Position numbers and translations under genes: made by a program
Shown here: positions 9,800-18,339 of the stretch, in pieces
Layout: the number at the start of each line of letters is the position of its first letter
Numbering within the stretch: the first letter of the stretch is position 1
Assembly (NCBI RefSeq): GCF_026712185.1
Contig: NZ_JAPPUX010000004.1
Span: 620,001 to 684,000 of the forward strand
Direction: 5' to 3'
Source: Nocardioides pini
Lineage (GTDB): Bacteria > Actinomycetota > Actinomycetes > Propionibacteriales > Nocardioidaceae
DNA: 64,000 nt
Notes under the pieces: model-generated
Seen by the model: only the letters and a program-made list of their open reading frames with translations
Database searches by the model: none
Told to the model about the DNA's origin: nothing

Positions 9800-9942
9800 T
9801 GCGTCCGGCCCGGGTCGCCTCGCGTGGGGCGGTCGCGCCACCACGACGGCGCGTCGGACGACAAGAAGTCCTATGAGACGTGCGCGCGCAGCGTGCCTAC
9901 GACCGCGCGGACGGACATGTGGTCGTCCGACGCGCCGGGGGC
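9800..9942. other. Spacer after valS terminator
   Basis: The sequence between the valS terminator and the end of the convergent coiled-coil protein contains no recognisable gene or clear regulatory site. Confidence 0.4.
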
Positions 9943-10848
9943 TCAGCCCTTGCCGTTGCCGTTGCTGTTGCCGTTGCCGTGCCCGTTGCCGTTGTTGCCC
10001 GGGACCGTGGCTGCCTGCTGGGCGGCCTGGGCGGCCGCCTGCTCGGCGGCCCGCTGGGCCTTCTCGGCCTCCCGCTCGGCCGCCTTCTGGGCCTTCGCGG
10101 CCTCCCGCTCGGCCGCCTGCTGGGCCTTCGCGGCCTCGCGCTCAGCCTGACGCTGGGCCTTCGCGGCCTCGCGCTCGGCCGCCTGCTGGGCCTTCGCGGC
10201 CTCCCGCTCAGCAGCCCGCTGCGCCTTCGCGGCCTCCCGCTCAGCAGCCCGCTGCGCCTTCGCCGCTTCCCGCTCAGCAGCCCGCTGCGCCTTCGCCGCT
10301 TCCCGCTCAGCAGCCCGCTGCGCCTTCTCAGCCTCCCGCTGAGCAGCCCGCTGCGCCTTGGCGGCGTCGCGCGCGGCCTTGGCGGCGTCGCGATCGGCGG
10401 TCGTGGCGTCGTCGGAGTCGTCTGCCTGGTCGTCTGCCTGGTCGTCCGCCTGGTCGTCCGCCTGGTCGGCGCCCTGGGACGTGGCAGTGCCGGTCGCCGT
10501 GTCGCCCGTGGTCGACGAGCCGGGTCCCTTGCCGGGGGTGGGTGCGCCCGACGTCCGGGCGGCCGTGCCGGTGGCCTTCGCGGCGGCGACGACGGCGGCG
10601 AGCGGCTGGGCGCTCAGCTCGGCGGGGATCTGGGCGGGAGCGACCTGTCGGGTGGCCTGGGCCGCCGGGGGCGCGTCGTGGGTGCGCTCGACCGGCGCGG
10701 CGATGGGCTTGCCGGGGTGGACGAGGTCGCTGAACCCGAACCCACGGTCGACGGAGACCGCCATCAGGACGGCACAGAGCACTGCCACGAGAGCGAAGCC
10801 GACGAGCGGCCGCTTCTGGTCAACCCCCACGGGGTCCCCTTCCCACAT
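9943..10848 (-). CDS. Membrane-anchored alanine-rich coiled-coil repeat protein
   Basis: A 301-residue protein with a short cytoplasmic N-terminus, one membrane helix (about residues 16-34, GFALVAVLCAVLMAV) and an extracytoplasmic low-complexity region. The latter has a Pro/Ala linker, four copies of a DQAD tetrad, ten copies of an 11-residue unit (AAKAQRAAERE-like), and a tail of Gly-Asn repeats ending in NGNGKG. Hendecad periodicity predicts a long parallel coiled coil. I do not recognise a family; similar proteins are simply annotated hypothetical. The start is uncertain: ATG at 10848 is chosen, and another in-frame ATG at 10878 would add ten residues. Confidence 0.7.
   Translation of the reverse strand: MWEGDPVGVDQKRPLVGFALVAVLCAVLMAVSVDRGFGFSDLVHPGKPIAAPVERTHDAPPAAQATRQVAPAQIPAELSAQPLAAVVAAAKATGTAARTSGAPTPGKGPGSSTTGDTATGTATSQGADQADDQADDQADDQADDSDDATTADRDAAKAARDAAKAQRAAQREAEKAQRAAEREAAKAQRAAEREAAKAQRAAEREAAKAQRAAEREAAKAQQAAEREAAKAQRQAEREAAKAQQAAEREAAKAQKAAEREAEKAQRAAEQAAAQAAQQAATVPGNNGNGHGNGNSNGNGKG
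10042..10371. repeat. 33-bp coding tandem repeat, ten units
   Basis: Ten consecutive 33-bp units encode the 11-residue coiled-coil unit of the surrounding gene. Three adjacent units (about 10200-10320) are almost identical at the DNA level, while outer copies have drifted. This suggests recent expansion by slippage or unequal exchange. Confidence 0.85.
10417..10464. repeat. 12-bp coding tandem repeat, four units
   Basis: Four head-to-tail copies of GTCGTCYGCCTG encode the repeated DQAD tetrad. The array lies in the acidic linker of the same protein and is another potential length-variable tract. Confidence 0.85.
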
Positions 10849-10951
10849 GCTGACGAGACGCCAGTCTCTCCGGACCATGACGCACGTCCAGCGTCGATGG
10901 CCCGGAATAGCCCGAAATGACTAGACCGGAGTAGTCATCGCGGGCCAGGGG

Positions 10952-12232
10952 TCAGGCTGACTTCTTCTTACGGCCCTCGGCCTCGCGCGGGATGAGCGTC
11001 GGGGCGACGTCGTCCTCCACGACCTCCCGGGTGACGATCACCTTCGCGACGTCGCCCCGCGACGGGACGTCGTACATCACGTAGAGGAGGACCTCCTCGA
11101 TGATCGCGCGCAGGCCGCGGGCGCCGGTGCCGCGCTCGAGGGCCGCCTCGGCGATGGAGTCGATGGCGTCGTCGGTGAACTCGAGCTCGACCCCGTCGAG
11201 GTCGAAGAGCTTCTGGTACTGCTTGACGAGCGCGTTGCGCGGCTCGGTGAGGATCTGGACGAGCGCCTCGCGGTCGAGCTTGCTCACGCTGGCGATCAGC
11301 GGCAGGCGACCGATGAACTCGGGGATCAGGCCGAACTTGGTGAGGTCCTCGGGACGGACCTGGGCCAGCAGGTCGTCGGCCTCGCGCTCGGCCGCGCCGC
11401 GCACCTCGGCGGTGAAGCCGAGCGACTTCTTGCCGACGCGCTGCTCGATGATCTGCTCGAGGCCGGCGAACGCACCGCCGACGATGAAGAGGATGTTGGT
11501 GGTGTCGATCTGGATGAACTCCTGGTGCGGGTGCTTGCGCCCGCCCTGCGGGGGCACCGACGCGGTGGTGCCCTCCAGCATCTTCAGGAGCGCCTGCTGC
11601 ACGCCCTCGCCCGACACGTCACGGGTGATCGAGGGGTTCTCCGCCTTGCGGGCGACCTTGTCGATCTCGTCGATGTAGATGATGCCCGTCTCGGCCTTCT
11701 TGACGTCGTAGTCGGCGGCCTGGATGAGCTTGAGGAGGATGTTCTCCACGTCCTCGCCGACGTAGCCGGCCTCGGTCAGCGCGGTCGCGTCGGCGATCGC
11801 GAAGGGCACGTTGAGCATCCGGGCGAGGGTCTGCGCGAGGTAGGTCTTGCCGCAGCCGGTCGGCCCGATGACCAGGATGTTGGACTTGGCGACCTCGACG
11901 ACGTCGTCCTTGGCCTTGCCGGCGACGGGCTGCAGGCCGGCCTGGACGCGCTTGTAGTGGTTGTAGACCGCGACGGCGAGCGACTTCTTGGCGTGCTCCT
12001 GGCCGATCACGTAGGAGTTGAGGAACTCGAAGATCTCGCGGGGCTTGGGCAGCTCCTCGAGGCTGACCTCGGCGCCCTCGGCCAGCTCCTCCTCGATGAT
12101 CTCGTTGCACAGCTCGATGCACTCATCGCAGATGTAGACGTTGGGGCCAGCGATGAGCTTCTTGACCTGCTTCTGGCTCTTTCCGCAGAAATTGCACTTC
12201 AGCAGGTCGCCGCCGTCACCGATACGTGCCAC
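10952..12232 (-). CDS. clpX: ATP-dependent Clp protease ATP-binding subunit ClpX
   Basis: The 426-residue AAA+ unfoldase feeds substrates to ClpP. It has an N-terminal C4 zinc-binding domain (C13, C16, C35, C38), Walker A GPTGCGKT at 123-130 and Walker B IIYIDEID near 184-191. An IGF-type ClpP-docking region is replaced by [10 protein letters not shown] near 285. The start is GTG at 12232, giving the usual (M)[13 protein letters not shown]-terminus; an in-frame ATG 48 bases upstream gives non-conserved residues. It lies 158 bases after clpP2, with a hairpin between, and is probably co-transcribed in part with clpP1-clpP2. Confidence 0.97.
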   Translation of the reverse strand: MARIGDGGDLLKCNFCGKSQKQVKKLIAGPNVYICDECIELCNEIIEEELAEGAEVSLEELPKPREIFEFLNSYVIGQEHAKKSLAVAVYNHYKRVQAGLQPVAGKAKDDVVEVAKSNILVIGPTGCGKTYLAQTLARMLNVPFAIADATALTEAGYVGEDVENILLKLIQAADYDVKKAETGIIYIDEIDKVARKAENPSITRDVSGEGVQQALLKMLEGTTASVPPQGGRKHPHQEFIQIDTTNILFIVGGAFAGLEQIIEQRVGKKSLGFTAEVRGAAEREADDLLAQVRPEDLTKFGLIPEFIGRLPLIASVSKLDREALVQILTEPRNALVKQYQKLFDLDGVELEFTDDAIDSIAEAALERGTGARGLRAIIEEVLLYVMYDVPSRGDVAKVIVTREVVEDDVAPTLIPREAEGRKKKSA

Positions 12233-12326
12233 GAGTCGTGTCCTCCAGTCTCGCCGGATGGGGGTTCCGGCACTCCACACCTTGCGCTGTGCTGTCTTGC
12301 AGTGGGCCGTACGACGGTACCCCGTC

Positions 12327-12347
12327 CCGGCCCCCGACGGGGGCCGG
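12327..12347 (-). terminator. Hairpin between clpP2 and clpX
   Basis: A perfect 9-bp stem, CCGGCCCCC/GGGGGCCGG, with a 3-nt loop lies in the 158-bp gap. It may terminate or attenuate the clpP1-clpP2 message before clpX; which of the two cannot be decided from sequence. Confidence 0.55.
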
Positions 12348-12390
12348 ACACGAGATGTCGTCGGCCGTCATTTCGGGCCTCGGCTCGCCC

Positions 12391-12999
12391 TCAGGCGAGG
12401 ACCGGGGCGCCCTTGCGGGACTCGATGACCGCGTCGATGAGGCCGTACTCGACGGCCTGCTCGGCGGTCAGGATCTTGTCGCGCTCGATGTCGCGGCTGA
12501 CCTGGTCGATGTCCTTGCCGCTGGAGTCGGCGATCATCCGCTCGAGCAGCTCGCGCATGCGGAGGATCTCGTTGGCCTGGATCTCGATGTCCGAGGTCTG
12601 GCCGAACGTGCCCTCGGTGTAGGGCTGGTGGATCAGGATGCGGCTGTTGGGCAGCGCCATCCGCTTGCCCTTGGCGCCGGCGCCGAGCAGGATCGCCGCC
12701 GCCGAGGCCGCCTGGCCCAGGCACACGGTCTGCACGTCGGGTTTGATGAACCGCATCGTGTCGTAGATCGCCGTGAGCGCCGTGAAGGAGCCGCCGGGGC
12801 TGTTGATGTAGATGCTGATGTCGGTGTCGGGGTTCATCGTCTCCAGGCACATCAGCTGGGCGATGACCGCGTTGGCCACGTCGTCGCTGATCGGCGTGCC
12901 GAGGTAGATGATGCGCTCCTCGAACAGCTTGGCGTAGGGGTCGATGCGGCGGAAACCGTAGGAGGTCCGCTCTTCCCACTGCGGGATGTAGTAGTTCAT
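12391..12999 (-). CDS. clpP2: ATP-dependent Clp protease proteolytic subunit, ClpP2-type
   Basis: A 202-residue serine peptidase subunit. The catalytic triad is visible: S99 in GQAASAA, H124 in ILIHQP and D174 in IERDK. The N-terminus MNYYIPQWEERTSYG is typical of actinobacterial ClpP2, and the ATG at 12999 is only 2 bases after the clpP1 stop. In actinobacteria ClpP1 and ClpP2 form a mixed 14-mer that works with ClpX or ClpC1. A longer frame upstream copies clpP1 in another frame and was rejected. Confidence 0.96.
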   Translation of the reverse strand: MNYYIPQWEERTSYGFRRIDPYAKLFEERIIYLGTPISDDVANAVIAQLMCLETMNPDTDISIYINSPGGSFTALTAIYDTMRFIKPDVQTVCLGQAASAAAILLGAGAKGKRMALPNSRILIHQPYTEGTFGQTSDIEIQANEILRMRELLERMIADSSGKDIDQVSRDIERDKILTAEQAVEYGLIDAVIESRKGAPVLA

Positions 13000-13001
13000 G
13001 T

Positions 13002-13679
13002 TCAGTCCTGCTTCCGGGCCGGGCGGCCCTCGTCGGCGGCTTCGCGGGCGCTGGTGATGACCTGGTCGACGAGGCCGTACTCGACGGCCTGGTCGGCGGT
13101 GAACCACCGGTCACGGTCGGCGTCGGCGACGACCTGCTCGACGGTCTGGCCGGTGTGCTCGGCGATCAGGTCGAGCAGCACCTTCTTGATGTGCAGCGAC
13201 TGCTGGGCCTGGATCTTGATGTCGGAGGCAGAGCCACCCATGCCGGAGGACGGCTGGTGCATCATGATGCGGGCGTGGGGCAGGGCGTAGCGCTTGCCCT
13301 TGGTGCCTGCGCAGAGCAGGAACTGGCCCATCGAGGCCGCGAGGCCCATCCCCACGGTCGCCACGTCGTTGGGGATGTAGTTCATCGTGTCGTAGATCGC
13401 CATGCCGGCGTCCACCGAGCCGCCGGGGCTGTTGATGTGGAGGAAGATGTCGGCCTCCGGGTCCTCCGCGGACAGCAGGAGGAGCTGCGCGCAGATCGCG
13501 TTGGCGTTCTGGTCGCGCACCTCCGAGCCGAGGAAGACGATGCGCTCACGGAGGAGGCGCTGGTAGATGTGGTCGTCGAGGCCATACATCCCACCGGCGC
13601 CGTTCATCTCGGGCGAGAGGGCTGGGCTGGAGTTCTGGTTCACGCTGGCGACACTAGCCGGAAGGACGGACACTTCCAC
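13002..13679 (-). CDS. clpP1: ATP-dependent Clp protease proteolytic subunit, ClpP1-type
   Basis: A serine peptidase subunit with S116 in GLAASMGQ, H141 in IMMHQP and an Asp near 190 in the DRDRWFTA motif. The start is set at GTG 13679 (225 residues) because GGGAGGG lies 7 bases upstream (13687-13693). A GTG at 13643, which would give 213 residues, lacks a ribosome site. The N-terminal 30 residues are probably a processed propeptide, as known for mycobacterial ClpP1. The clpP1-clpP2 spacing of 2 bases implies one transcript. Confidence 0.94.
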   Translation of the reverse strand: MEVSVLPASVASVNQNSSPALSPEMNGAGGMYGLDDHIYQRLLRERIVFLGSEVRDQNANAICAQLLLLSAEDPEADIFLHINSPGGSVDAGMAIYDTMNYIPNDVATVGMGLAASMGQFLLCAGTKGKRYALPHARIMMHQPSSGMGGSASDIKIQAQQSLHIKKVLLDLIAEHTGQTVEQVVADADRDRWFTADQAVEYGLVDQVITSAREAADEGRPARKQD

Positions 13680-13735
13680 GCGCTGACCCTCCCTGTTCGC
13701 CCACAGCGGATTCGGGGGCACGTCCGCCCACCCCT

Positions 13736-14161
13736 TCAGCCGAGCGCGACCTCCTCGAGCACCTCGCGGAACACCCGCCACCGCTCGGGACCGACTCGCG
13801 CCGCCCACTCCTCGTCGCAGGCCGCCAGCACGGCCGCGGAGCGGGCGAGGGCGTCGCGACCGGCGTCGGTGAGGCGTACGACGCGCGCGCGGGCGTCGTG
13901 CTCGGCCACGGAGACCTCCACCATGCCGAGCGCCTCGAGCTGGCGGACGAACTGGCCGCATCCCTGCGTGGTCATGTCGGCACACTCGGCGAGCTCGCTG
14001 ATGGTGAGCCCCTCGACGGGGAGCCACTCCAGGACGCGCAGCTGGGAGGGCCGCAGGTCCGGCACCTCCGCGGCGAGGCGCTCGCGCAGCCGGCCGAACA
14101 CCAGGCCCATCAGCATCGGCAGGTGCGGCCGGGCGGCCGGGAGCCTCTTGACGCCAGTCAT
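13736..14161 (-). CDS. MarR family transcriptional regulator
   Basis: A 141-residue winged-helix protein. The helix-turn-helix lies around [25 protein letters not shown] (about 51-75), followed by the wing with the conserved [14 protein letters not shown] motif. It is divergent from a phosphotransferase-like gene with only 24 bases between the start codons. Both starts lie inside copies of a 14-bp direct repeat, a probable operator for this regulator. The ligand is unknown. Confidence 0.92.
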   Translation of the reverse strand: MTGVKRLPAARPHLPMLMGLVFGRLRERLAAEVPDLRPSQLRVLEWLPVEGLTISELAECADMTTQGCGQFVRQLEALGMVEVSVAEHDARARVVRLTDAGRDALARSAAVLAACDEEWAARVGPERWRVFREVLEEVALG

Positions 14162-14198
14162 GAAAGCAACTTACCTTCTTTGACCATGAAAGCAACTT
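14159..14198. promoter_or_regulatory. 14-bp direct repeat covering both start codons of a divergent pair
   Basis: CATGAAAGCAACTT occurs at 14159-14172 and again at 14185-14198, 26 bases apart. In the first copy the CAT is the reverse complement of the marR-like start; in the second the ATG starts the phosphotransferase gene. With 24 bases between starts there is no room for two ordinary promoters, so the promoters probably lie within the opposing genes or the messages are leaderless. Operator function is inferred from position and repetition. Confidence 0.6.
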
Positions 14199-15346
14199 TC
14201 ACGCCGACGCCCGGCATCGACCGGCGTGAGGTGCTCGGCGCCGACGACGTCACCGACGCCGAGCTCGAGGCGATGGTCGCCGACCTGTGGGGGGAGCCGG
14301 CCGTGCGGCTGCTCGCCTCCACGGCCGAGCGCGTCGCCTACGACGTGCCGTCGATGCTCACCGGGGCCCGCACGTGGGTCCGGGGACACGCCGACCCGGG
14401 GACGGGCGCCCGGCCGTTCGAGTTCTTCGTCAAGCGCGTGCAGCACTGGCGCCACTCCCCCATGTTCGCCTTCGTCCCACCGGAGCTCGCCGCCTGGGCC
14501 GCGACCACCGTGCCGTGGCGCTCGGAGGTCCTCCTCTACGGCTCCGACCTCGCCGCGCGGTTGCCCGACGGGCTCACCATGCCGCGCGCGCTGCGCGTCG
14601 AGGACCGGCCCGACGACACCGCCGTGCTGTGGCTCGAGTCGGTCGAGCACGATCCCGCGCCCTGGGTGGCGGACGACGACGCCCGCGCGGCGTACCTCCT
14701 GGGCCGCCTGTCCGGGAGCCCGCGCGTGGCCGGGCTCGCCGACATCGACCCGCAACCGTGGCACATCAGCTACTTCGTCGAGGGCCGGCTCGCCCACACC
14801 GTCTTCCCGGTGCTCGCCGACGACGCCGTGTGGGCGCACCCGGCGGTGGCCGAGCACTTCGGCGACCTGCGCCCCGACCTGCGGGCCGTCGCCGCACGCC
14901 TCGACCGCCTCGCCCAGGAGTACGCCGCGCTGCCGCACCGCGCGTCGCACGGCGACGCCTGCCCGAACAACCTCATGCGACACCTCGACGGGACGGGCTA
15001 CACGCTCATCGACTACGGGTTCTGGCGCCCCCAGCCCGTCGGGTTCGACCTCTCACAGCTCCTGGTCGGCGAGATCCAGGTGCGACGGCTCGACGCCGAC
15101 GACCTGCCCGAGCGCGCCGCGACCTGCCTGGAGGCGTACGCCGAGGGGCTGGCGGCGGAGGGCAGCGCCGTCGAGCCCGACGTCCTGCGTCGCTGCCACG
15201 CCGTGAGCCTGATGCTGTTCAACGGGCTGCCGAGCATCCCGGTCGAGGCGCTCGGCGAGGACGACCAGGAAGCGGTCGCCCACCACGTCGCGCAGCGCGC
15301 CCAGGTGGCGCGCTACGCCTTCGACGTCCTCGCCGCGACGGACTGA
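14186..15346 (+). CDS. Phosphotransferase family protein (APH/choline kinase fold)
   Basis: A 386-residue protein whose C-terminal part has the kinase-like catalytic loop HGDACPNN (from about residue 255) and, about 16 residues later, the metal-binding LIDYG motif. These are the Brenner-type signatures of aminoglycoside phosphotransferase-fold enzymes. The N-terminal lobe is less conserved. The natural substrate is unknown; resistance to an antibiotic cannot be inferred. The ATG at 14186 lies within a 14-bp direct repeat shared with the divergent MarR gene, suggesting control by that regulator. It ends 85 bases before the convergent tig gene. Confidence 0.82.
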   Translation: MKATFTPTPGIDRREVLGADDVTDAELEAMVADLWGEPAVRLLASTAERVAYDVPSMLTGARTWVRGHADPGTGARPFEFFVKRVQHWRHSPMFAFVPPELAAWAATTVPWRSEVLLYGSDLAARLPDGLTMPRALRVEDRPDDTAVLWLESVEHDPAPWVADDDARAAYLLGRLSGSPRVAGLADIDPQPWHISYFVEGRLAHTVFPVLADDAVWAHPAVAEHFGDLRPDLRAVAARLDRLAQEYAALPHRASHGDACPNNLMRHLDGTGYTLIDYGFWRPQPVGFDLSQLLVGEIQVRRLDADDLPERAATCLEAYAEGLAAEGSAVEPDVLRRCHAVSLMLFNGLPSIPVEALGEDDQEAVAHHVAQRAQVARYAFDVLAATD

Positions 15347-15375
15347 CCGGGACGACCGGGAAGACCGGGAAGACG

Positions 15376-15409
15376 GACCGGCGCCCGCCCCGAGGGGCGG
15401 ACGCCGGTC
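15376..15409. terminator. Bidirectional terminator between the phosphotransferase and tig
   Basis: A long inverted repeat: GACCGGCG (15376-15383) pairs with 15402-15409 and CCGCCCC pairs with GGGGCGG, with one C/A mismatch and a minimal loop. It lies between convergent genes and can serve both. Confidence 0.75.
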
Positions 15410-15431
15410 AGTGTCACGGGCTGGGCGAGGC

Positions 15432-16835
15432 TCAGGCCTCGTCCTCCGCAGCGGTCTCGTCGCTCGCCTCGGGGGCGGTCTCGGGGGCGGTCTCGTCGAC
15501 CGGCTCGCCGATGGTGCCGTCGGGGCGCAGGTTCTTCAGCTCGACCACGTTGCCCGAGGCGTCCTTGACGGTCGCCGCCTCGACGATCGTCGCGAGGGCC
15601 TTGCCGCGCAGGATCTCCTGCACGAGCTCGGGGATGTGGTTGTGCTCGAACATGTGGTTCGCGAACTCCTGCGGGTCCTGGCCGGACTGCTGGGCGCGGC
15701 GCACGAGGTGCTCGGAGAGCTCGGCCTGGTCGATGCCGAACTCCTCCTTCTTGGCGATCTTGTCGAGGATGAACTGCGCGGCGACCGCGTCGCGGACCCG
15801 GCGCTCGAGGTCGGCCTCGAACTCCTCCTGGGTCTGGCCCTCGTCCTCGAGGTACTTCTCCATCGTGATGCCGGCGAAGCCGAGCTGCTGCTCGACGTTC
15901 TGGCGGCGGGCGTTGAGCTCGTCGGTGACCATCACCTCGGGGAGCGGGATGGAGACCTTCTCCAGCAGGGCCTCGAGGACCGCGTCGCGGGCGGCGGCGG
16001 CCTGCTCGAGGCGCTTGCCGCGACCAAGACGCTCGCGCACGTCGGCGGTCAGCTCGTCGACGGTGTCGAACTCGGAGGCGAGCTGGGCGAACTCGTCGTC
16101 GTACTCGGGGAGCTGCTGCTCCTGCACGGCCGTCACCTTGACGGTCACCTGGACGGGCTCGCCCACCAGGTCGCCGCCGACGAGCTCGGAGTCGAACGTC
16201 GTGTCGTCGCCGGCGGAGAGGCCGACGAGGGCCTCGTCGAGGCCGTCGATCATGCCGCCGCGGCCGACCTTGTAGGACATGCCGGTGACCTCGCCGCCCT
16301 CGACGGTCTCGCCGTCCTTGGCAGCGACCAGGTCGATGGTGACGAAGTCGCCGTCGGCGGCGGCGCGCTCGACCGGGACCAAGGTGCCGAAGCGCTCACG
16401 CAGCGCCTCGACCTGCTCGTCGACGTCGGCGTCGGTGATCTCGATGTCTTCGACGCTCGCCTCGAGGCCGTCGTAGGCCGGCAGCTCGAAGTCGGGCTTG
16501 ACGTCGACCTCGGCGGTGAACTCGAGGGACTCGTTGTCCTCGAACTTCGTCACCTCGATCTCCGGCTGGGCCAGCGGCTCGAGGTCGTGCTCCTGCAGCG
16601 CAGCCATGTACTGCTGCGGGACGACGGCGTTGATCGCCTCGTCGAGGACCGGGCCGCGCCCGACCTGGCGGTCGATGACCGCCGGCGGGACCTTGCCGCG
16701 GCGGAAGCCCGGGACGTTGATCTGCTTCGCGATCTTCTGGTACGCCGCGTCGAGGCTCGGCTTGAGCTCCTCGAAGGGCACCTCGACGGTCAGCTTGGCC
16801 CGGGTGGGGCTCAAGGTCTCGACGGCGCTCTTCAC
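15432..16835 (-). CDS. tig: Trigger factor (ribosome-associated chaperone, PPIase)
   Basis: The 467-residue protein has three parts: an N-terminal ribosome-binding domain with the signature GFRRGKVPPAVID near residues 43-55, a central FKBP-type domain (about 155-240), and a long helical C-terminal domain. The C-terminus carries an extra acidic, repetitive tail (ETAPETAPEASDETAAEDEA) typical of actinobacteria. Trigger factor meets nascent chains at the ribosome exit. In actinobacteria tig usually precedes clpP1; here the MarR pair lies between them. Confidence 0.97.
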   Translation of the reverse strand: MKSAVETLSPTRAKLTVEVPFEELKPSLDAAYQKIAKQINVPGFRRGKVPPAVIDRQVGRGPVLDEAINAVVPQQYMAALQEHDLEPLAQPEIEVTKFEDNESLEFTAEVDVKPDFELPAYDGLEASVEDIEITDADVDEQVEALRERFGTLVPVERAAADGDFVTIDLVAAKDGETVEGGEVTGMSYKVGRGGMIDGLDEALVGLSAGDDTTFDSELVGGDLVGEPVQVTVKVTAVQEQQLPEYDDEFAQLASEFDTVDELTADVRERLGRGKRLEQAAAARDAVLEALLEKVSIPLPEVMVTDELNARRQNVEQQLGFAGITMEKYLEDEGQTQEEFEADLERRVRDAVAAQFILDKIAKKEEFGIDQAELSEHLVRRAQQSGQDPQEFANHMFEHNHIPELVQEILRGKALATIVEAATVKDASGNVVELKNLRPDGTIGEPVDETAPETAPEASDETAAEDEA

Positions 16836-17016
16836 AAATGTCTCCTGATGCTGAAGGTCTGTGGGTGGACCACACGGGGAAAGGTGCGGCGCTGCCAGGG
16901 CACGGGCCCGGCGACCGCAAACCTCGCCAGTCTATCGAGGGCGGGGGCGCAGACCGAATCACGCCCGGGCGGCCGCCGCGAGGCGCGGGGAGCGCGTGAC
17001 GGGTGGGACCGGAGGG
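16836..17016. other. Upstream region of tig
   Basis: About 180 bases between the tig start and tRNA-Pro. A possible ribosome site (GGAGAC) lies just before the tig ATG. No other gene is visible, and no promoter could be assigned with confidence. Confidence 0.4.
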
Positions 17017-17089
17017 TCGGGGCGACAGGACTCGAACCTGCGATCTCCTGCTCCCAAAGCAGGCGCGCTAGCCACTACGCTACGCCCCG
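17017..17089 (-). tRNA. tRNA-Pro (UGG)
   Basis: A 73-nt cloverleaf. Acceptor CGGGGCG pairs perfectly with CGCCCCG; the anticodon loop TTTGGGA gives anticodon UGG, and the T-arm contains GGTTCGAGTCC. The discriminator is A. The CCA end is not encoded. Confidence 0.95.
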
Positions 17090-17134
17090 CCAAACGGGCC
17101 CCGGGCGCTCCCCGGAGGGCGCTCGCAGCCTGCT

Positions 17135-17208
17135 TGGAGCGGATGACGGGAATCGAACCCGCGTAGCCAGTTTGGAAGACTGGGGCTCTACCATTGAGCT
17201 ACATCCGC
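17135..17208 (-). tRNA. tRNA-Gly (UCC)
   Basis: A cloverleaf with acceptor GCGGATG/CATCCGC. The anticodon loop CTTCCAA gives UCC, and the T-arm contains GGTTCGATTCC. The body is 71 nt, and the 3' CCA (17135-17137) is encoded in the genome. It lies 45 bases upstream of tRNA-Pro on the same strand, so the two may share a transcript. Confidence 0.95.
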
Positions 17209-17283
17209 GCGCGTCCCGGCGACGTCGTCTCGCCGGTGCGGGTGTCATGGTGCCACACGCGCGAGCGCGCGCCGCAACCCGGC

Positions 17284-18339
17284 TCAGCGTCGGTGCACGA
17301 GGAGCAGCGCCCGGTCGTCGTTGCGCGAGCCGAGCGCCTCGACGAGCCGCGTGGCCCCGCCCTCGAACTCCCCGCGCAGCAGCCGCTCGGCCTGGCCGAG
17401 CATCCGGTCGATGCCGAGGGCGATGTCGCGGTTGCGGGTCTCGACCATGCCGTCGGTGTAGAGCAGCAGCGCGTCGCCGCGGCGCATCTCCCCCGAGACG
17501 GCGGGGAAGACGGCCCCGTCGACGAGGCCGAGGATGGGGCCCTCCGACTCGAGCACCTCCCACCGGCCCGACCCGGCGTGGCGCAGGGCGGCCGGCGGGT
17601 GGCCGGCGCTGCGGATGTCGTACGTGCCGGTCGCGAGGTCGAGCGAGAGGTGGATGGCGGTCGCGAAGCCCTCGTCCCAGTCCTGCTGGAGCAGGAACCG
17701 GTTGGCGGCGTCGAGGAAGTCACTGGGCGGCAGCGCGCTCAGCAGGCCACCCAGGGCACCGCAGAGCAGCAGGGCCCGGGTGCCGGCGCCCTGCCCCTTG
17801 CCCGAGACGTCGACGACGGCCACCTCGAGCCGGCCCTCGACGCGCGAGGCGACGACGAAGTCGCCGGCGAAGGGTGTGCCCCCGGCCGACCTCAGCTCGC
17901 TGGCGGCGTACCACTCCGCGGGGAGGTCGGGGATCCCACCCTGGCGCAGGATCCGGTCGCGCAGGTCGACGAACATCATCTCGCCCTGGATGCCGGCCAC
18001 CCCGAGGCGCGAGCGGCGGAACGACGACAGGAGGACCACGAAGCCGAGGCCGAAGATGATGACCACGGTGAGGGCGATCCGCAGGGTGATCGGGTTCTGG
18101 CTCGGCACGACCAGGGCCAGGACGAGGAGCACGAACAGCACGAACCACGGCAGCTGCCGCGGACCGAGCACCAGGCTCGAGAGCACCATCGGCACCAGCA
18201 GGGTGACCAGGGGGAAGTCGTCGGAGAACAGCCAGATGGCGACGCCGATGAGCAGGGTCGCGACGACCAGCAGCGCCAGGGTGCGCGAGCCCCGCGGCAC
18301 CACTCGGCTCGCGGCTGCGCGGAGCGATGGAGAACTCAT
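17284..18339 (-). CDS. SpoIIE-type PP2C protein serine phosphatase with membrane N-terminus
   Basis: A 351-residue protein with about four transmembrane helices in residues 18-112 and a PPM/SpoIIE phosphatase domain after about 150. Metal-binding motifs are visible: GDFV, then VVDVSGKGQGAG, and LLYTDGMVE near the end of the domain. Such proteins usually act on anti-anti-sigma factors. The start is ATG at 18339, overlapping the DNA glycosylase stop by ATGA; a longer frame runs antisense-like into the glycosylase gene. No anti-sigma kinase is encoded nearby, so the partner is unknown. Confidence 0.88.
   Translation of the reverse strand: MSSPSLRAAASRVVPRGSRTLALLVVATLLIGVAIWLFSDDFPLVTLLVPMVLSSLVLGPRQLPWFVLFVLLVLALVVPSQNPITLRIALTVVIIFGLGFVVLLSSFRRSRLGVAGIQGEMMFVDLRDRILRQGGIPDLPAEWYAASELRSAGGTPFAGDFVVASRVEGRLEVAVVDVSGKGQGAGTRALLLCGALGGLLSALPPSDFLDAANRFLLQQDWDEGFATAIHLSLDLATGTYDIRSAGHPPAALRHAGSGRWEVLESEGPILGLVDGAVFPAVSGEMRRGDALLLYTDGMVETRNRDIALGIDRMLGQAERLLRGEFEGGATRLVEALGSRNDDRALLLVHRR

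Noticed and set aside
10042-10371. CRISPR-like array of 33-bp units
   Set aside because: The units are contiguous without spacers, encode a regular 11-residue repeat in frame, and no cas gene is nearby.
14186-15346. Aminoglycoside-resistance gene
   Set aside because: Only the general kinase-fold signatures are present. The family is broad, and nothing in the sequence or context indicates an antibiotic substrate.
17101-17130. Possible terminator between the two tRNAs
   Set aside because: The pairing of CCGGG and CCCGG arms is short and interrupted, and the tRNAs probably share a transcript.
15411-18059. An 882-codon plus-strand frame over tig and the tRNAs
   Set aside because: It crosses tRNA-Pro and tRNA-Gly and is antisense to tig and the phosphatase.
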